From assembly GCF_002201475.1 (NCBI RefSeq), contig NZ_CP021422.1, forward strand, positions 1,302,001 through 1,366,000: a stretch of 64,000 nt of DNA, read 5' to 3'. Each line of letters opens with the position of its first letter. Position 1 is the first letter of the stretch. Positions 37,396-45,753 of this stretch are shown here, piece by piece. This DNA is from Acutalibacter muris (GTDB lineage Bacteria > Bacillota > Clostridia > Oscillospirales > Acutalibacteraceae). The notes under the pieces are model-generated. The model was not told the DNA's origin. It saw only the letters and a program-made list of their open reading frames with translations, and did no database searches. A program made the position numbers and the translations under genes.

Positions 37396-37545
37396 GCATT
37401 ATGGAAATGTGCATAACAGGCTATGGAATCATGGATAACTCTATTCACAGCACATGGAAAAGCTAAAGTGCAGCTTTCCCACGTCCTGCAAACAGAGTTA
37501 CCCACAATTCCATAAGATAGCCAGTTATACACATTCCCACAATGC
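37396..37545. repeat. 150-bp imperfect palindrome with DnaA-box-like sites
   Basis: The left arm (37396-37442) and right arm (37495-37545) pair over about 45 positions with a 5-nt bulge in the right arm. An inner hairpin (about 37456-37480) fills the middle. The arms hold TTATGCACA (minus strand, 37409-37417) and TTATACACA (plus strand, 37525-37533), both exact TTATNCACA matches. The diverged TTATCCATG and TTACCCACA occur inside. No ORF crosses it. Candidate roles are replication origin, single-strand origin or a relic miniature element. Confidence 0.75.
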
Positions 37546-37638
37546 CGACTACTACGGAATCCCTCTCACTCATTCTATCTTTATAAAAAAACTTATTTTT
37601 TGTCGAGAAATACGGCATTGCTAAATCAAGTTCCCTAC

Positions 37639-37704
37639 TTGACAACAGCTATCAATCGTGCTATTATTTGCTTTGTAAATATTTATTGCGAATATTCGTA
37701 AATA
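37639..37704 (+). promoter_or_regulatory. Promoter and TetR operator of the ABC exporter locus
   Basis: It reads TTGACA (37639-37644), a 17-bp spacer, then TATTAT (37662-37667). Just downstream a palindrome CGAATATTCG (37689-37698) with outer TATTTA/TAAATA arms overlaps the likely transcript start, a good place for autorepression by the TetR protein encoded at 37733. Confidence 0.75.
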
Positions 37705-37732
37705 CAATTCATAAGAAAGGAGAAGTGAAGCT

Positions 37733-38323
37733 ATGCCGTCAAAGCCAGTCCTTTCGGACGCTGATAAAAAAGCAATCCGCAAAAAGCTGGAAGAACTATG
37801 CGAGGAATGTTGGATAGCGCAAGGGTACAAAAAGACAAGCATTAAGAATCTATGCGACAAGGCAGTTATATCTATCGGTACTTTTTATACGCTCTACCCG
37901 ACAAAGGAAGATTTATTCCTTGAAACAATCACAGACATACAAAGGAGGTTGACAGAAAAAATTATCGACATAAACAGGAACAGCCGGACGAAAGAGGGCT
38001 TTGCACAGTCCATGAAAAGGCTTTTCCGGGAATACGACAGCAAGCCGTTCCTCTACAATGTCAATACGCCGGATTTTCAGTCTTTTGTAACAAAGCTGCC
38101 GGAAGAAACGATTAAGAAAATCAAGTTTGACAGTTTCGATTTTTTCAGACAGGTTATCCATGCCGCAAACCTCAATCTGAAAATGGAGGAAGCACAGGCA
38201 TATGGAATTTTGAGTGCGCTGCTGTCAACAATCAATGCAAAAGAAACGCTTTCCGTCACTTGTGATTATTTCGCTGTTTTTGATTTTATGGTGGATAGCC
38301 TTGTGGCAGATATTTTTGAGTAA
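37733..38323 (+). CDS. TetR/AcrR-family regulator
   Basis: The 196-residue protein has an N-terminal helix-turn-helix (YKKTSIKNLCDKAVISIGTF YTLYPTKEDLF, about residues 28-60) and a ligand-binding C-terminal domain of unknown specificity. It is first in a same-strand run with a DUF4177 protein and an ABC exporter, so it probably controls them in response to an exported compound. GAAAGGAGAAG precedes ATG 37733. Its AT-rich composition differs from that of the replication module upstream. Confidence 0.85.
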   Translation: MPSKPVLSDADKKAIRKKLEELCEECWIAQGYKKTSIKNLCDKAVISIGTFYTLYPTKEDLFLETITDIQRRLTEKIIDINRNSRTKEGFAQSMKRLFREYDSKPFLYNVNTPDFQSFVTKLPEETIKKIKFDSFDFFRQVIHAANLNLKMEEAQAYGILSALLSTINAKETLSVTCDYFAVFDFMVDSLVADIFE

Positions 38324-38334
38324 AGGAGATTGTT

Positions 38335-38565
38335 ATGACAGAATTTGAGTACAAAACGATAGTAATTGACAGCAAGGAAACAGAACATTCCGAAAAGTCG
38401 CTGTCTGATAAACTGAATCATTACGGTAAGGACGGTTGGGAGCTGGTTACTTGTTTCGCCTATCCGTGTATAGGCAGCTCCCAATATTCTCTTATCGGAA
38501 TCGCACAGAAAGCAACTCTGATATTCAAAAGGCGGCTATGCCCCAAAAAGGGGGCGGGCGAATGA
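38335..38565 (+). CDS. DUF4177-type small protein
   Basis: The 76-residue protein (FEYKTIVIDSKETEHSEKSL, LNHYGKDGWELVTCF, TLIFKRRL) has the beta-alpha-beta layout of DUF4177. No function is known. It overlaps the ABC ATPase start by four bases (ATGA), so it is translated with the exporter. Confidence 0.75.
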   Translation: MTEFEYKTIVIDSKETEHSEKSLSDKLNHYGKDGWELVTCFAYPCIGSSQYSLIGIAQKATLIFKRRLCPKKGAGE

Positions 38566-39308
38566 CAAATGCGGTTGAAGTCCGGCACTTATCAAAATCC
38601 ATAGAGGGCAGCCCCATACTGAATGATATTTGCATGAATGTAAGGCAAGGGGAAGTGTACGGATTTTTGGGCGCGAACGGCGCAGGAAAAACTTCGCTGA
38701 TGAAAACGCTGTACCACATCATTTTCCCCGATACAGGTACGGTATGTTTATTAGGCGAAACTATCAACAAGGGGAACAATCCCGTTTTCTCCCGTATCGG
38801 CAGCATTATTGAAAGCCCTGTTTTTTACAGCCATTTAAGCGCATACGAGAACATGGAACTCCATTGCCGGTACATGGGCGCAGGCTATGAAAACATCATG
38901 GAAACGCTGTCACTGTTAGGGATTGCAGAAACGGGCAAAAAAGCCGTAGGGAAATTCTCTTTGGGAATGAAACAGCGGCTTGCGCTTGCAAGGGCAATGC
39001 TCACGAAGCCGGATTTGCTTATTTTAGACGAACCAATAAACGGCTTAGACCCACAGGGGATTATTGAAGTGCGGGAGCTGCTGTTGCGAATCAACCATGA
39101 ATACCACACAAGCATTTTAATATCCAGCCATATCCTTGACGAACTATCTAAAATTGCCGATACAATCGGAATTATTGACCACGGGGCTATGCTTGCGGAA
39201 GTATCAATGAAAGAACTCACAGCCAAAGGGATAGACCTTGAAACCTATTATTTAGGCTTATTGGGAGGAGGTGAAAAAAATGTGGAACCTTATCCGCATG
39301 GAAATTAA
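38562..39308 (+). CDS. ABC transporter ATP-binding protein (BcrA/lantibiotic-immunity type)
   Basis: The 248-residue ATPase has Walker A GANGAGKTS, signature FSLGMKQRLALARAML, Walker B LLILDEPINGLDP and the H-loop SSHIL. The type, with a single separate permease, is typical of bacitracin or lantibiotic self-protection exporters, but the substrate is not identified. ATG 38562 overlaps the DUF4177 stop. The permease gene overlaps its 3' end by 29 bp. Confidence 0.88.
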   Translation: MTNAVEVRHLSKSIEGSPILNDICMNVRQGEVYGFLGANGAGKTSLMKTLYHIIFPDTGTVCLLGETINKGNNPVFSRIGSIIESPVFYSHLSAYENMELHCRYMGAGYENIMETLSLLGIAETGKKAVGKFSLGMKQRLALARAMLTKPDLLILDEPINGLDPQGIIEVRELLLRINHEYHTSILISSHILDELSKIADTIGIIDHGAMLAEVSMKELTAKGIDLETYYLGLLGGGEKNVEPYPHGN

Positions 39309-39975
39309 GAAAGTACCGTTAAAGCCGCATATTGCCGGATTGTTAATCGCTAACTTTATTATCTTTCTGCTTTCCGTCTTTACGTCCAGCCTTTTAACCG
39401 CAAGCGGCAATATATCCACGCTTCCGGGATTTGCCCCTGTCCAGTTAGATACAGTTACGTTAGCGGCAATGCTTGTAAGGGCTACTCTGATTGTATGGGA
39501 AGCGGTACTGATTTCCGTATTTGTGATTGAAGAATACAGAAACAAAACAATCTGTTTGCTTTTCACTTACCCAATCAGTCGCACAAAACTGATTACGGCA
39601 AAACTCATTTTGATATGTGGTATCATGTTCCTGTTCCATGTACTATCAAATATCTTCCAATATGCCACAATCTTTCTTGCGGCAAAATGTTTTGATTTTG
39701 TCACGTTCAGCTTTGGAAACATAATGACACAGGCAGTTACAACAATATCCGCAATCCTATTGGGGCTTCTCCCGCTGTATGTTGGAATGATAAAGAAGTC
39801 AGCGATTGCAACCGTTGTTTCGTCTATCATCATTGTTGCCATAGCGTCAAACTCACAGGGAAGCAGCGCAGGATTGATGTCAATTCCCGTTGCGGCAATT
39901 ATCTTCGGTACCATAGGAATCATTTTTTCAGCAATCGCAATGAGAAAAATGATTTTATCAGATTTGAGTAATTAA
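39280..39975 (+). CDS. ABC-2-type permease
   Basis: The 231-residue membrane protein has six predicted helices (about 14-34, 52-78, 100-122, 130-150, 160-185 and 200-222), the usual layout of BcrB-like permeases. I chose ATG 39280, eight bases after GGAGGAGG; GTG 39271 lies too near that site. It partners with the ATPase upstream. The operon is then interrupted by the IS110 element before two small membrane-protein genes. Confidence 0.82.
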   Translation: MWNLIRMEIKKVPLKPHIAGLLIANFIIFLLSVFTSSLLTASGNISTLPGFAPVQLDTVTLAAMLVRATLIVWEAVLISVFVIEEYRNKTICLLFTYPISRTKLITAKLILICGIMFLFHVLSNIFQYATIFLAAKCFDFVTFSFGNIMTQAVTTISAILLGLLPLYVGMIKKSAIATVVSSIIIVAIASNSQGSSAGLMSIPVAAIIFGTIGIIFSAIAMRKMILSDLSN

Positions 39976-40127
39976 AAGAAAGACTAACTATTAAAAGTCA
40001 AGTCCAAAATGAAAGTTTTTTGAATGAATTGCAGAAATGCAGTTCAGATACATTTGAACCTTGAAAACTGCATGACAAACAGAGTGTCATTGCTGGCACT
40101 CTAAAAGGAGATATTTACAGAAAAGAA
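39976..40127. other. Non-coding right flank of the IS110 element
   Basis: This 152-bp gap lies between the permease stop and the transposase stop. It contains a GAGTG...CACTC hairpin (near 40081-40101). The exact junction between host sequence and element cannot be seen, because the family lacks inverted repeats. Confidence 0.5.
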
Positions 40128-41306
40128 TTAAGTTGTTGGCAGATATGCTCTACCGGATTTCTCCATTGCAAAAATCAATCGGACAAGCTTCTTTGTGGCA
40201 TGAGATAATGCGACATTATAGTGCTTGCCTTCCGAGCGTTTCTTTGCAAGATATGCACCAAAGGATTTATCCCAGTGGCAGACATATTTCGTAGCGTTGT
40301 AAAGGGCATACCGAAGGTATCTGGAACCTCGTTTCTCCATATGGGAATAACAGTTATCTAACTGTCCCGATTGATAAGTGGAAGGAGACATTCCAGCATA
40401 TGCGAGTATCTTATCTGCGGAATCAAAACGAGAGAAATCCCCAATCTCAGCGATGATCATTGCACCCATCCGGTAACTGATACCAGGAATGGTAAGGAGG
40501 GGAGACTGGATTTCTTCGTCCATAATTCGTTTGATGGCTGCTTCGATTTCATCAATCTCAACCGTTAATTCCTGAATGAGCTTGATGGTGTGTTTTAGTT
40601 CCAAGGACTTTGCAGGCATATGAGAACCGATAGAACCTCTTGCAGCGTCACGAAACATGACAGCAGTATCTTTCCCATATCTGCCTTTAGAACTTTCAGA
40701 GAGCAGGTTGGAAAGTCTTGTAAGGTGTGCGTTTGCAACAGCATCTGCACCTGGAAATTCAGAAAGTAACGCATAAACGGACACCATATGAAGTGTAGGA
40801 ACGAGTTTTTCCAGTTCTGGGAAAAGAATACACACAAGTCTTGAAACAGAACTTTTCAGTTTTGCCCGTTCTTTGACTTTATCAAAACGATAACGAGTGA
40901 GTGACTTTAGCTCCTCATTGTGATAAGATGTATCTGAGTAGGACTGTAAGTTCATGTCAGACATCATCATAGTAGCAATGGTACGGGAATCAACTTTATC
41001 CGTTTTCGTCTTTCTAAGGCTGAGACTTTTTCTGTAAAGATTGGTATGTAACGGATTGATAACGTAGGTCGGCAAACCTTTATCAAGAAGAAATCCCAGA
41101 AGATTGTAACTGTAGTGTCCGGTGGCTTCCAGTCCTACTTTTACTTTGTCTAAATCATCTGATATGGATGAGATTCTTTGAAATAAGGTTTCAAAACCTT
41201 CGCGATTATTAGAGATGGTAAAGGGCTTAAATAATACTTCGCCATCTGAGTTCGTAATAAAGCAGTCATGCTTATCTTTGGCAACGTCAATTCCAACGTA
41301 AATCAT
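40128..41306 (-). CDS. IS110-family transposase (DEDD, bridge-RNA-guided type)
   Basis: The 392-residue protein has the N-terminal RuvC-like DEDD domain (YVGIDVAKDKHD, VGLEATGHY, KTKTDKVDSRTIA). The C-terminal transposase domain has the helix-hairpin-like LLTIPGISYRMGAMIIAEIG and the serine motif AGMSPSTYQSG. IS110 enzymes work as serine recombinases guided by a bridge RNA from the element's non-coding end. I chose ATG 41306, preceded by AAAGGAG. There are no inverted terminal repeats, as expected for the family. Confidence 0.92.
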   Translation of the reverse strand: MIYVGIDVAKDKHDCFITNSDGEVLFKPFTISNNREGFETLFQRISSISDDLDKVKVGLEATGHYSYNLLGFLLDKGLPTYVINPLHTNLYRKSLSLRKTKTDKVDSRTIATMMMSDMNLQSYSDTSYHNEELKSLTRYRFDKVKERAKLKSSVSRLVCILFPELEKLVPTLHMVSVYALLSEFPGADAVANAHLTRLSNLLSESSKGRYGKDTAVMFRDAARGSIGSHMPAKSLELKHTIKLIQELTVEIDEIEAAIKRIMDEEIQSPLLTIPGISYRMGAMIIAEIGDFSRFDSADKILAYAGMSPSTYQSGQLDNCYSHMEKRGSRYLRYALYNATKYVCHWDKSFGAYLAKKRSEGKHYNVALSHATKKLVRLIFAMEKSGRAYLPTT

Positions 41307-41500
41307 AAGAAATCTCCTTTGAATAAATTTGATACTGTTTAGAGCCACAGGTACTCCTTGCGATTGTAACCTCGTTCTAAATAAACCGTCATGCGGTATC
41401 TAACTGATTAACAACTATACAAAGAGACTGTGGTTGTAGCCTTTCTTAAACCATCAGGTGGTAGGGGGTGAAAAACAATCCACAGTATCTCCAACAGTAT
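41307..41500 (-). ncRNA. Candidate bridge RNA of the IS110 element
   Basis: In IS110 elements the non-coding left end, upstream of the transposase, gives a bridge RNA with two loops that pair with target and donor DNA. Here about 190-250 bp precede the transposase with no ORF. On the minus strand, GAGATACTGTGG (41491-41480) pairs with CCACAGTCTC (41433-41424) as a stem enclosing a loop that itself has a TGATGG/CCATCA element. RNA boundaries are not determined. Confidence 0.5.
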
Positions 41501-41563
41501 AGCATACAGTCCTTGGAGAGGGACTATAAACACTACTACTTTATAATACGAGGGGGCTATAAA

Positions 41564-41788
41564 ATGAACTTTCCAATTCCCGACTTTGTACCCGTTCCAA
41601 GTGCGGAAATCATGCATACTATTTCAATCGTATCATTGATTGTCGGTATCTGCCTTGTGGGTGTGGGATTGCTTTTCCTGTTTCTGAACAAGAAAAAAGG
41701 GAAAGAAAAGAAAGCCACAGCCTTATGGGTTGTCATAGGCATTGGCGTGTTACTCATTGCAAATCACGGCATACAGTTATTATTTTAG
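41564..41788 (+). CDS. Small two-helix membrane protein of the exporter locus
   Basis: The 74-residue protein has two hydrophobic helices (about 19-41 and 52-72) joined by a lysine-rich loop (NKKKGKEKKA). GAGGGGG precedes ATG 41564. It lies beyond the IS110 element but reads in the same direction as the ABC exporter and has the same AT-rich character, so it was probably in that operon. Family not recognised. Confidence 0.65.
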   Translation: MNFPIPDFVPVPSAEIMHTISIVSLIVGICLVGVGLLFLFLNKKKGKEKKATALWVVIGIGVLLIANHGIQLLF

Positions 41789-41797
41789 GAGGGCAAA

Positions 41798-42043
41798 ATG
41801 ATTAAAGAAGTAAACAGGGCTTGCGAAAAGCTGAATGACACACTGGGAATATCCGTAGAGCTTCCCAACCCGAAAAAGAAAGCGTTAAAAACGGCAGCGG
41901 TATGTAACTTAGTTGTCGGCGCTGGTCTTGTGGCGGCAGGAATCCTTTTCCCGTCAAAATCTTGTGCGTTATTGGGCGGCATCAGCGTTATCAGCAGCGT
42001 TGTACTGCGGAAAGAAAGCAAGCATAAGAACCATGAATCATGA
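41798..42043 (+). CDS. Small membrane protein, unknown function
   Basis: The 81-residue protein has an acidic/basic N-terminus (EVNRACEKLNDTLGISVELP) and two weak hydrophobic segments (about 30-48 and 52-68). AGGAGGG precedes ATG 41798, 9 bp after the previous gene. It may be an accessory part of the exporter. I do not recognise the family. Confidence 0.6.
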   Translation: MIKEVNRACEKLNDTLGISVELPNPKKKALKTAAVCNLVVGAGLVAAGILFPSKSCALLGGISVISSVVLRKESKHKNHES

Positions 42044-42068
42044 CGTGAACGAGCAATTCAAATGGTTA
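42033..42068 (+). pseudogene. First twelve codons of a gene cut by IS630 copy 1
   Basis: An ORF beginning MNHDVNEQFKWL starts inside the end of the previous gene and enters the IS630 element after 12 codons. Overlapping starts are common in this locus, so this is likely the 5' stub of the next gene in the exporter operon. Its remainder was not found. Confidence 0.4.
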
Positions 42069-43167
42069 TTATTCCTGAAAAACGACCTAGAAAAAAGCAG
42101 TAGAAAGTGGTAAAATAGAGAGTATGGAATACATAGATTTACGAAAACTGAAAAGTGGAGAACTCAAGCAGATACGCCGGCAGGTCGTACGCCTCAAAAA
42201 GATGGGGAAAACCGGGAAAGAAATAGAGGAATTAACCGGAGTACGGCAGAGTCGCGCCAGCGAAATATGGACGGCATATAAGCGAGAGGGAGACAAAGCG
42301 CTGGAACCGAAGAAACACGGATTCCAGAAGGGGACGCATCTGCTTCTGACACCGGAGGAGCAGGCGGAAATACGGGAAACGATTGTTACCCGCCGCCCAG
42401 AGGAATTCGGCATTCCTGGGAGTCTGTGGACGCTGAAGAAAGTGTGTGCATACGTCTGGAAAAGGTATCGGAAAAAGATCTCGGACGGCAGTGTGTCGGA
42501 TTATATGCGGCGCTGGGGCTTGACGTGCCAGCGTCCGGTCAAGCGTGCCCGGAAACAGAATCCTTCCCGTATCTAAAGGTGGCGGGAGGAAGAATATCCG
42601 GCCATCGACCAGCGGGCCAAGGCAGAAAATGCCGTGATTTACTGGGGAGACGAGACTGGAATCGACAACTGCTCGAACTGTGAGCGCGGGTTTGCACCCA
42701 AAGGACAGCCTCCTGTTCTGTCGGTGGAAACGAAAAGAGAGAGGCTGAATATGCTTTCCGCCCTGAGCAGGCAGGGGGACGTTCGCTTTATGATGTACGA
42801 GGATTCCATGAACCAGCAGCGCCTGATCCAATTTATGGACCGGTTGATTCGGACCTCCAACCAAAAGGTTTTCCTGATTTTGGACAACTTAAAGGTGCAC
42901 CACGGGAAGAAAGCCGCAGCCTGGCTAGACAAGCATCGGGATAAAATCGAGCTGTTCTTTCTGCCGCCCTATGCTCCCGAGAGCAATCCGGACGAATATC
43001 TCAATCACGCGCTGAAACTTTCGGTCCATTCTGGCGACTTACCTCGGACCATATACGATATCCGCCATAAAACTACTTCCTTCATGCGAACATTACAACA
43101 TTCTCCTGATAAGGTCTCCGCTTTCTTTCAACATAATCAGATTTCCTATATTCTTGTTCGGGGGTAA
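42069..43167 (+). mobile_element. IS630-family element, copy 1 (1099 bp)
   Basis: The ends TTATTCCTGAAAAACG and, on the other strand, TTACCCCCGAACAAG form imperfect inverted repeats. They are flanked by TA on both sides, as expected for IS630 targets. Apart from one silent base change it is identical to the copy at 60553-61651. Its right end abuts an inverted, more diverged fragment of the same IS, split at a TA, so copy 1 appears to have inserted into an older copy. Confidence 0.9.
42124..43167 (+). pseudogene. IS630 transposase with one in-frame stop
   Basis: The N-terminal 150 codons (MEYIDLRKLKSGELKQIRRQ; helix-turn-helix VRQSRASEIWTAYKREG) and the C-terminal part share one frame, separated by a single TAA at 42574-42576. 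The DDE residues are in IYWGDETG, FLILDNLKVHH and ESNPDEYLNHALK. An ATG at 42634 could restart the catalytic half. The second copy has the same stop. Either the stop is suppressed, the halves work separately, or both copies moved using another enzyme. Confidence 0.8.
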
Positions 43168-43566
43168 TACCTTTTCCAGACGTATGCACACACTTTCTTC
43201 AGCGTCCACAGACTCCCAGGAATGCCGAATTCCTCTGGGCGGCGGGTAACAATCGTTTCCCGTATTTCCGCCTGCTCCTCCGGTGTCAGAAGCAGATGCG
43301 TCCCCTTCTGGAATCCGTGTTTCTTCGGTTCCAGCGCTTTGTCTCCCTCTCGCTTATATGCCGTCCATATTTCGCTGGCGCGACTCTGCCGCACTCCGGT
43401 TAATTCCTCAATTTCTTTCCCGGCTTTTCCCATCTGTTTGAGGCGTACGACCTGACGGCGTACCTGCTTGAGCTCTCCACTTTTCAGTTTTCGTAAATCT
43501 ATGTATTCCATACTCCCTATTTTACCACTTTCTACTGCTTTTTTCTAGGTCGTTTTTCAGGAATAA
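43168..43566 (-). mobile_element. Fragment of an older IS630 copy, inverted
   Basis: This is the reverse complement of the first 400 bp of the IS630 element, from its outer end TTATTCCTG (at 43566) to codon 115 or so. It differs from copies 1 and 2 at several residues (Ile to Val, Lys to Gln, Thr to Ala near the N-terminus), so it is an older or separate insertion. The distal part of this copy is missing. Confidence 0.85.
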
Positions 43567-43600
43567 TATATTTCAAATTGGAAAATTCTAAAATGCTCAT
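43567..43600 (-). pseudogene. 5' stub of an ABC ATPase gene cut by IS630
   Basis: A start codon at 43600 with GGAG upstream opens MSILEFSNLKYI, a typical ABC ATPase N-terminus, then runs into the IS630 fragment. It lies downstream of the lipoprotein gene on the same strand and probably was the ATPase of the FtsX-like permease encoded at 44270. Confidence 0.5.
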
Positions 43601-43616
43601 ATCAACATACATCTCC

Positions 43617-44135
43617 TTACATCCAGTCATCAAAAAAATCGTTCATCCATTCTTCGGAATCTAAGCCCCCAGAAGGAGAATCCACGCTTACATTGTTTAT
43701 ATCGCTTAAAGTGATTTCACACGATCCGCTTATGCCATCCTCAACAAGTATGATTCTTGCTGTACCCTTTTTCAAATCGACGGAAGTGCTTTGCGTATCA
43801 TCACCTTCTAAAAGGGTGGTAATTTTATTGTCCTCGGAAACAAGCAGGACTTTGAATTTACCGCTGGACAAATCTGCCGAAAGGTCAATAGAAATAGATG
43901 TATCTTCTGCTGCATTGAGCATCCAAATGGTGTCTTTTCCGTTGAACCCTTGAAATTCTCTTTTCAGAGAAGTGTCCGTACTTCCGGTGTCTACACATTT
44001 TTGGTAGGTATAACTATCCTCATTAGAAAGGATCAAGTTGCGATCATTATATGAGGAATTTCCACAGGCAGATAAGATCAATGTGAAAATCAGAGCCGAA
44101 CAAAGCAGCATAACTATTCTTCTTGTGCGCTTCAT
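43617..44135 (-). CDS. Lipoprotein of a decayed ABC transporter locus
   Basis: The 172-residue protein starts with a lipoprotein signal peptide (KRTRRIVMLLCSALIFTLIL, lipobox LSAC) and has a mature beta-rich domain (DTIWMLNAAEDTSISIDLSA, SCEITLSDINNV). GGAAAG precedes ATG 44135. The reading frame continues upstream into an ABC ATPase-like remnant, but the signal peptide marks the real start. It probably served a MacB-like exporter whose permease lies upstream. Confidence 0.7.
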   Translation of the reverse strand: MKRTRRIVMLLCSALIFTLILSACGNSSYNDRNLILSNEDSYTYQKCVDTGSTDTSLKREFQGFNGKDTIWMLNAAEDTSISIDLSADLSSGKFKVLLVSEDNKITTLLEGDDTQSTSVDLKKGTARIILVEDGISGSCEITLSDINNVSVDSPSGGLDSEEWMNDFFDDWM

Positions 44136-44252
44136 AGTAGTCTTTCCACATCCAGAAAGGCCGGAAACGGCATACCTTTTTCCCGCTCCGATTTGGGAGC
44201 TGCTTTTTTTATCAAATGAATTTGACAATTCTGGTAATTCCGAAATGCTCAT
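44136..44252 (-). pseudogene. ABC ATPase N-terminal remnant in frame with the lipoprotein
   Basis: The 39 codons before the lipoprotein encode MSISELPELSNSF and YAVSGLSGCGKTT, an ABC ATPase start reaching just past the Walker A motif. It has its own start and GGAGG site at 44252. It then runs directly into the lipoprotein signal peptide. It seems to be a deletion product or a duplicated ATPase start. Confidence 0.55.
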
Positions 44253-44269
44253 AATCTTAAATCCTCCAT

Positions 44270-45496
44270 TTAGCTCATTTTGCTTAATATCTCTTTGGGC
44301 TGTAAGCGAAACACTGGGATGTTAGACATTCCCACAGAGAAGGCTACAACTAAGGTTCCAATTCCACAAACAGCCGCAAAGTTACGAACAGTTATTTCCA
44401 CTTCCAGAGAAGAGGCGGTATCGCTGGCGATTGTTTCGGTTTGCGCGGAGACATTTTGCAGGAGAAGATCACCCGTTACATCCGCAACGACTTGGCCAGC
44501 AAAGAAAGAAATGCCAAATGCCAGCACAGCGATCATCATGACCTCTGCAAAATGTTGCAGAAATATCTGCGTCTTTCGGTATCCCATAGCCAGCAATATA
44601 CCTGTTTCATGAATACGGCCCTTAATCCAAAGACTTAGAATTAAAGACAACACCAGGGCACTGCCAATAATTAAGCAGATCAACAAGGACGATACCAGGA
44701 CAGACATATTTTCCAAAGGTGCCGCTGTTCGCTGATATTCTTCATCGGCAGTTTCTACCGCAAAATCATCCCATGCAATATTGGCGTTTTCTTTTGCAGA
44801 TTCAATGGTATTACTAAGCTGAGCCGGATCTTTCACATAAAATTCCAGTCGCTGATATTCTCCTGATTCCCCATTGGAATCGTCAATGAAAATTCGGTTC
44901 TGATAAAGAGAGGGTGGCGGTACAAGCCCCGCATTAAGTTGTGGTTCCTTGATTTCGTAGATACCTACAATAGAGAAGGCGCGGTCCTTGCGGTCATAGT
45001 GCAGATGGCCGCCCGGCGCAACCTTCGCATGGTTTTTCAATTTGACTTCGCCCCGTTCCTGGCTGTCTAAGAATTTCTGATAGCCGGCATCCGTAAGGAA
45101 CAGGCGCATCTTATCTCCTTTATCCCCGACAGGGGCATTACCTGAAAGCACGTCAAAGACGATCATGTGCTTTACTTCCGGGTCGAAGCGTTCCAGGGCC
45201 ATGATGTCATGCCCCTTCAATTTCTCCGCACCGGATTTCTGCCTGGCCTCCGCCAGTAGTTCCCCCATCGTCTTAGGGCCTGCCGGAATCCGGTAGTTTT
45301 TCCGAATATCCTGAATAAGAGCCAGGCAGTCTTTTTCCGGCATGGCATCCAGCTTTCGCACAAGCTCCGCCGCCGTTTTCCTCCTTACCGGGTCCGGTAT
45401 ATAGGGGAGACACATGCGCAGCTCATATGTGACATCTGATTTCCCATAGCCTTCCGTCTGGAATATCAGGCGCTTTTCCATTTCGTTCAGTTCCAT
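44270..45496 (-). pseudogene. Chimeric ORF: element protein fused to the C-terminal half of an FtsX-like permease
   Basis: Codons 1 to about 172 match a hydrophilic protein common in integrative elements (AMPEKDCLALIQDIRKNYRI, GHDIMALERFDPEVKHMIVF, VAPGGHLHYDRK). From about codon 174 the protein becomes an FtsX/MacB-type permease: extracytoplasmic part (FSIVGIYEIKEP), then four helices and the C-terminal FRLQPKEILSKMS. The join near 44977 is in frame. The permease lacks its first helix, so function as an exporter is unlikely. AGGAGAAAGGAG precedes the start. Confidence 0.75.
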
Positions 45497-45753
45497 GTGA
45501 ATCTCCTTTCTCCTGAAAATGAGTACAAAAAAAGGACGCCCACCTATAAAAGTGAAACGCCCACGGCAATCAGCGGCCAGGCATACACCGGACCGCTGGC
45601 GCTATTAAATTTTGTCGTTAATGAAACAGCCTCCTTTTTTTCGATATTTTTCTCGTCAGATTTCAACTTGGAAAAGGAATTGAATAAATGACGGCAAACG
45701 CTCAAACCTCTTGAAAATAAAGGCTTTTTCCGTTTGTCGTTATTATACCGTAA
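45497..45753. other. Short region of element debris, no intact gene
   Basis: A plus-strand ORF from ATG 45519 encodes STKKGRPPIKVKRPRQ and stops after 29 codons; this looks like the basic start of a small ribbon-helix-helix protein, cut short. The rest has no gene with a ribosome-binding site. The junction to the integrase C-terminus is at about 45751. Confidence 0.45.

Noticed and set aside
40050..40085. Resemblance of CCTTGAAAACTGCAT to an rRNA operon spacer
   Set aside because: The match is short, no rRNA or tRNA follows, and the sequence lies in an IS110 flank.
42232..42864. Minus-strand frame of 210 codons inside IS630 copy 1 (also 60716-61348)
   Set aside because: It is present in both copies only because the DNA is the same; it lies opposite the transposase and has no start signal.
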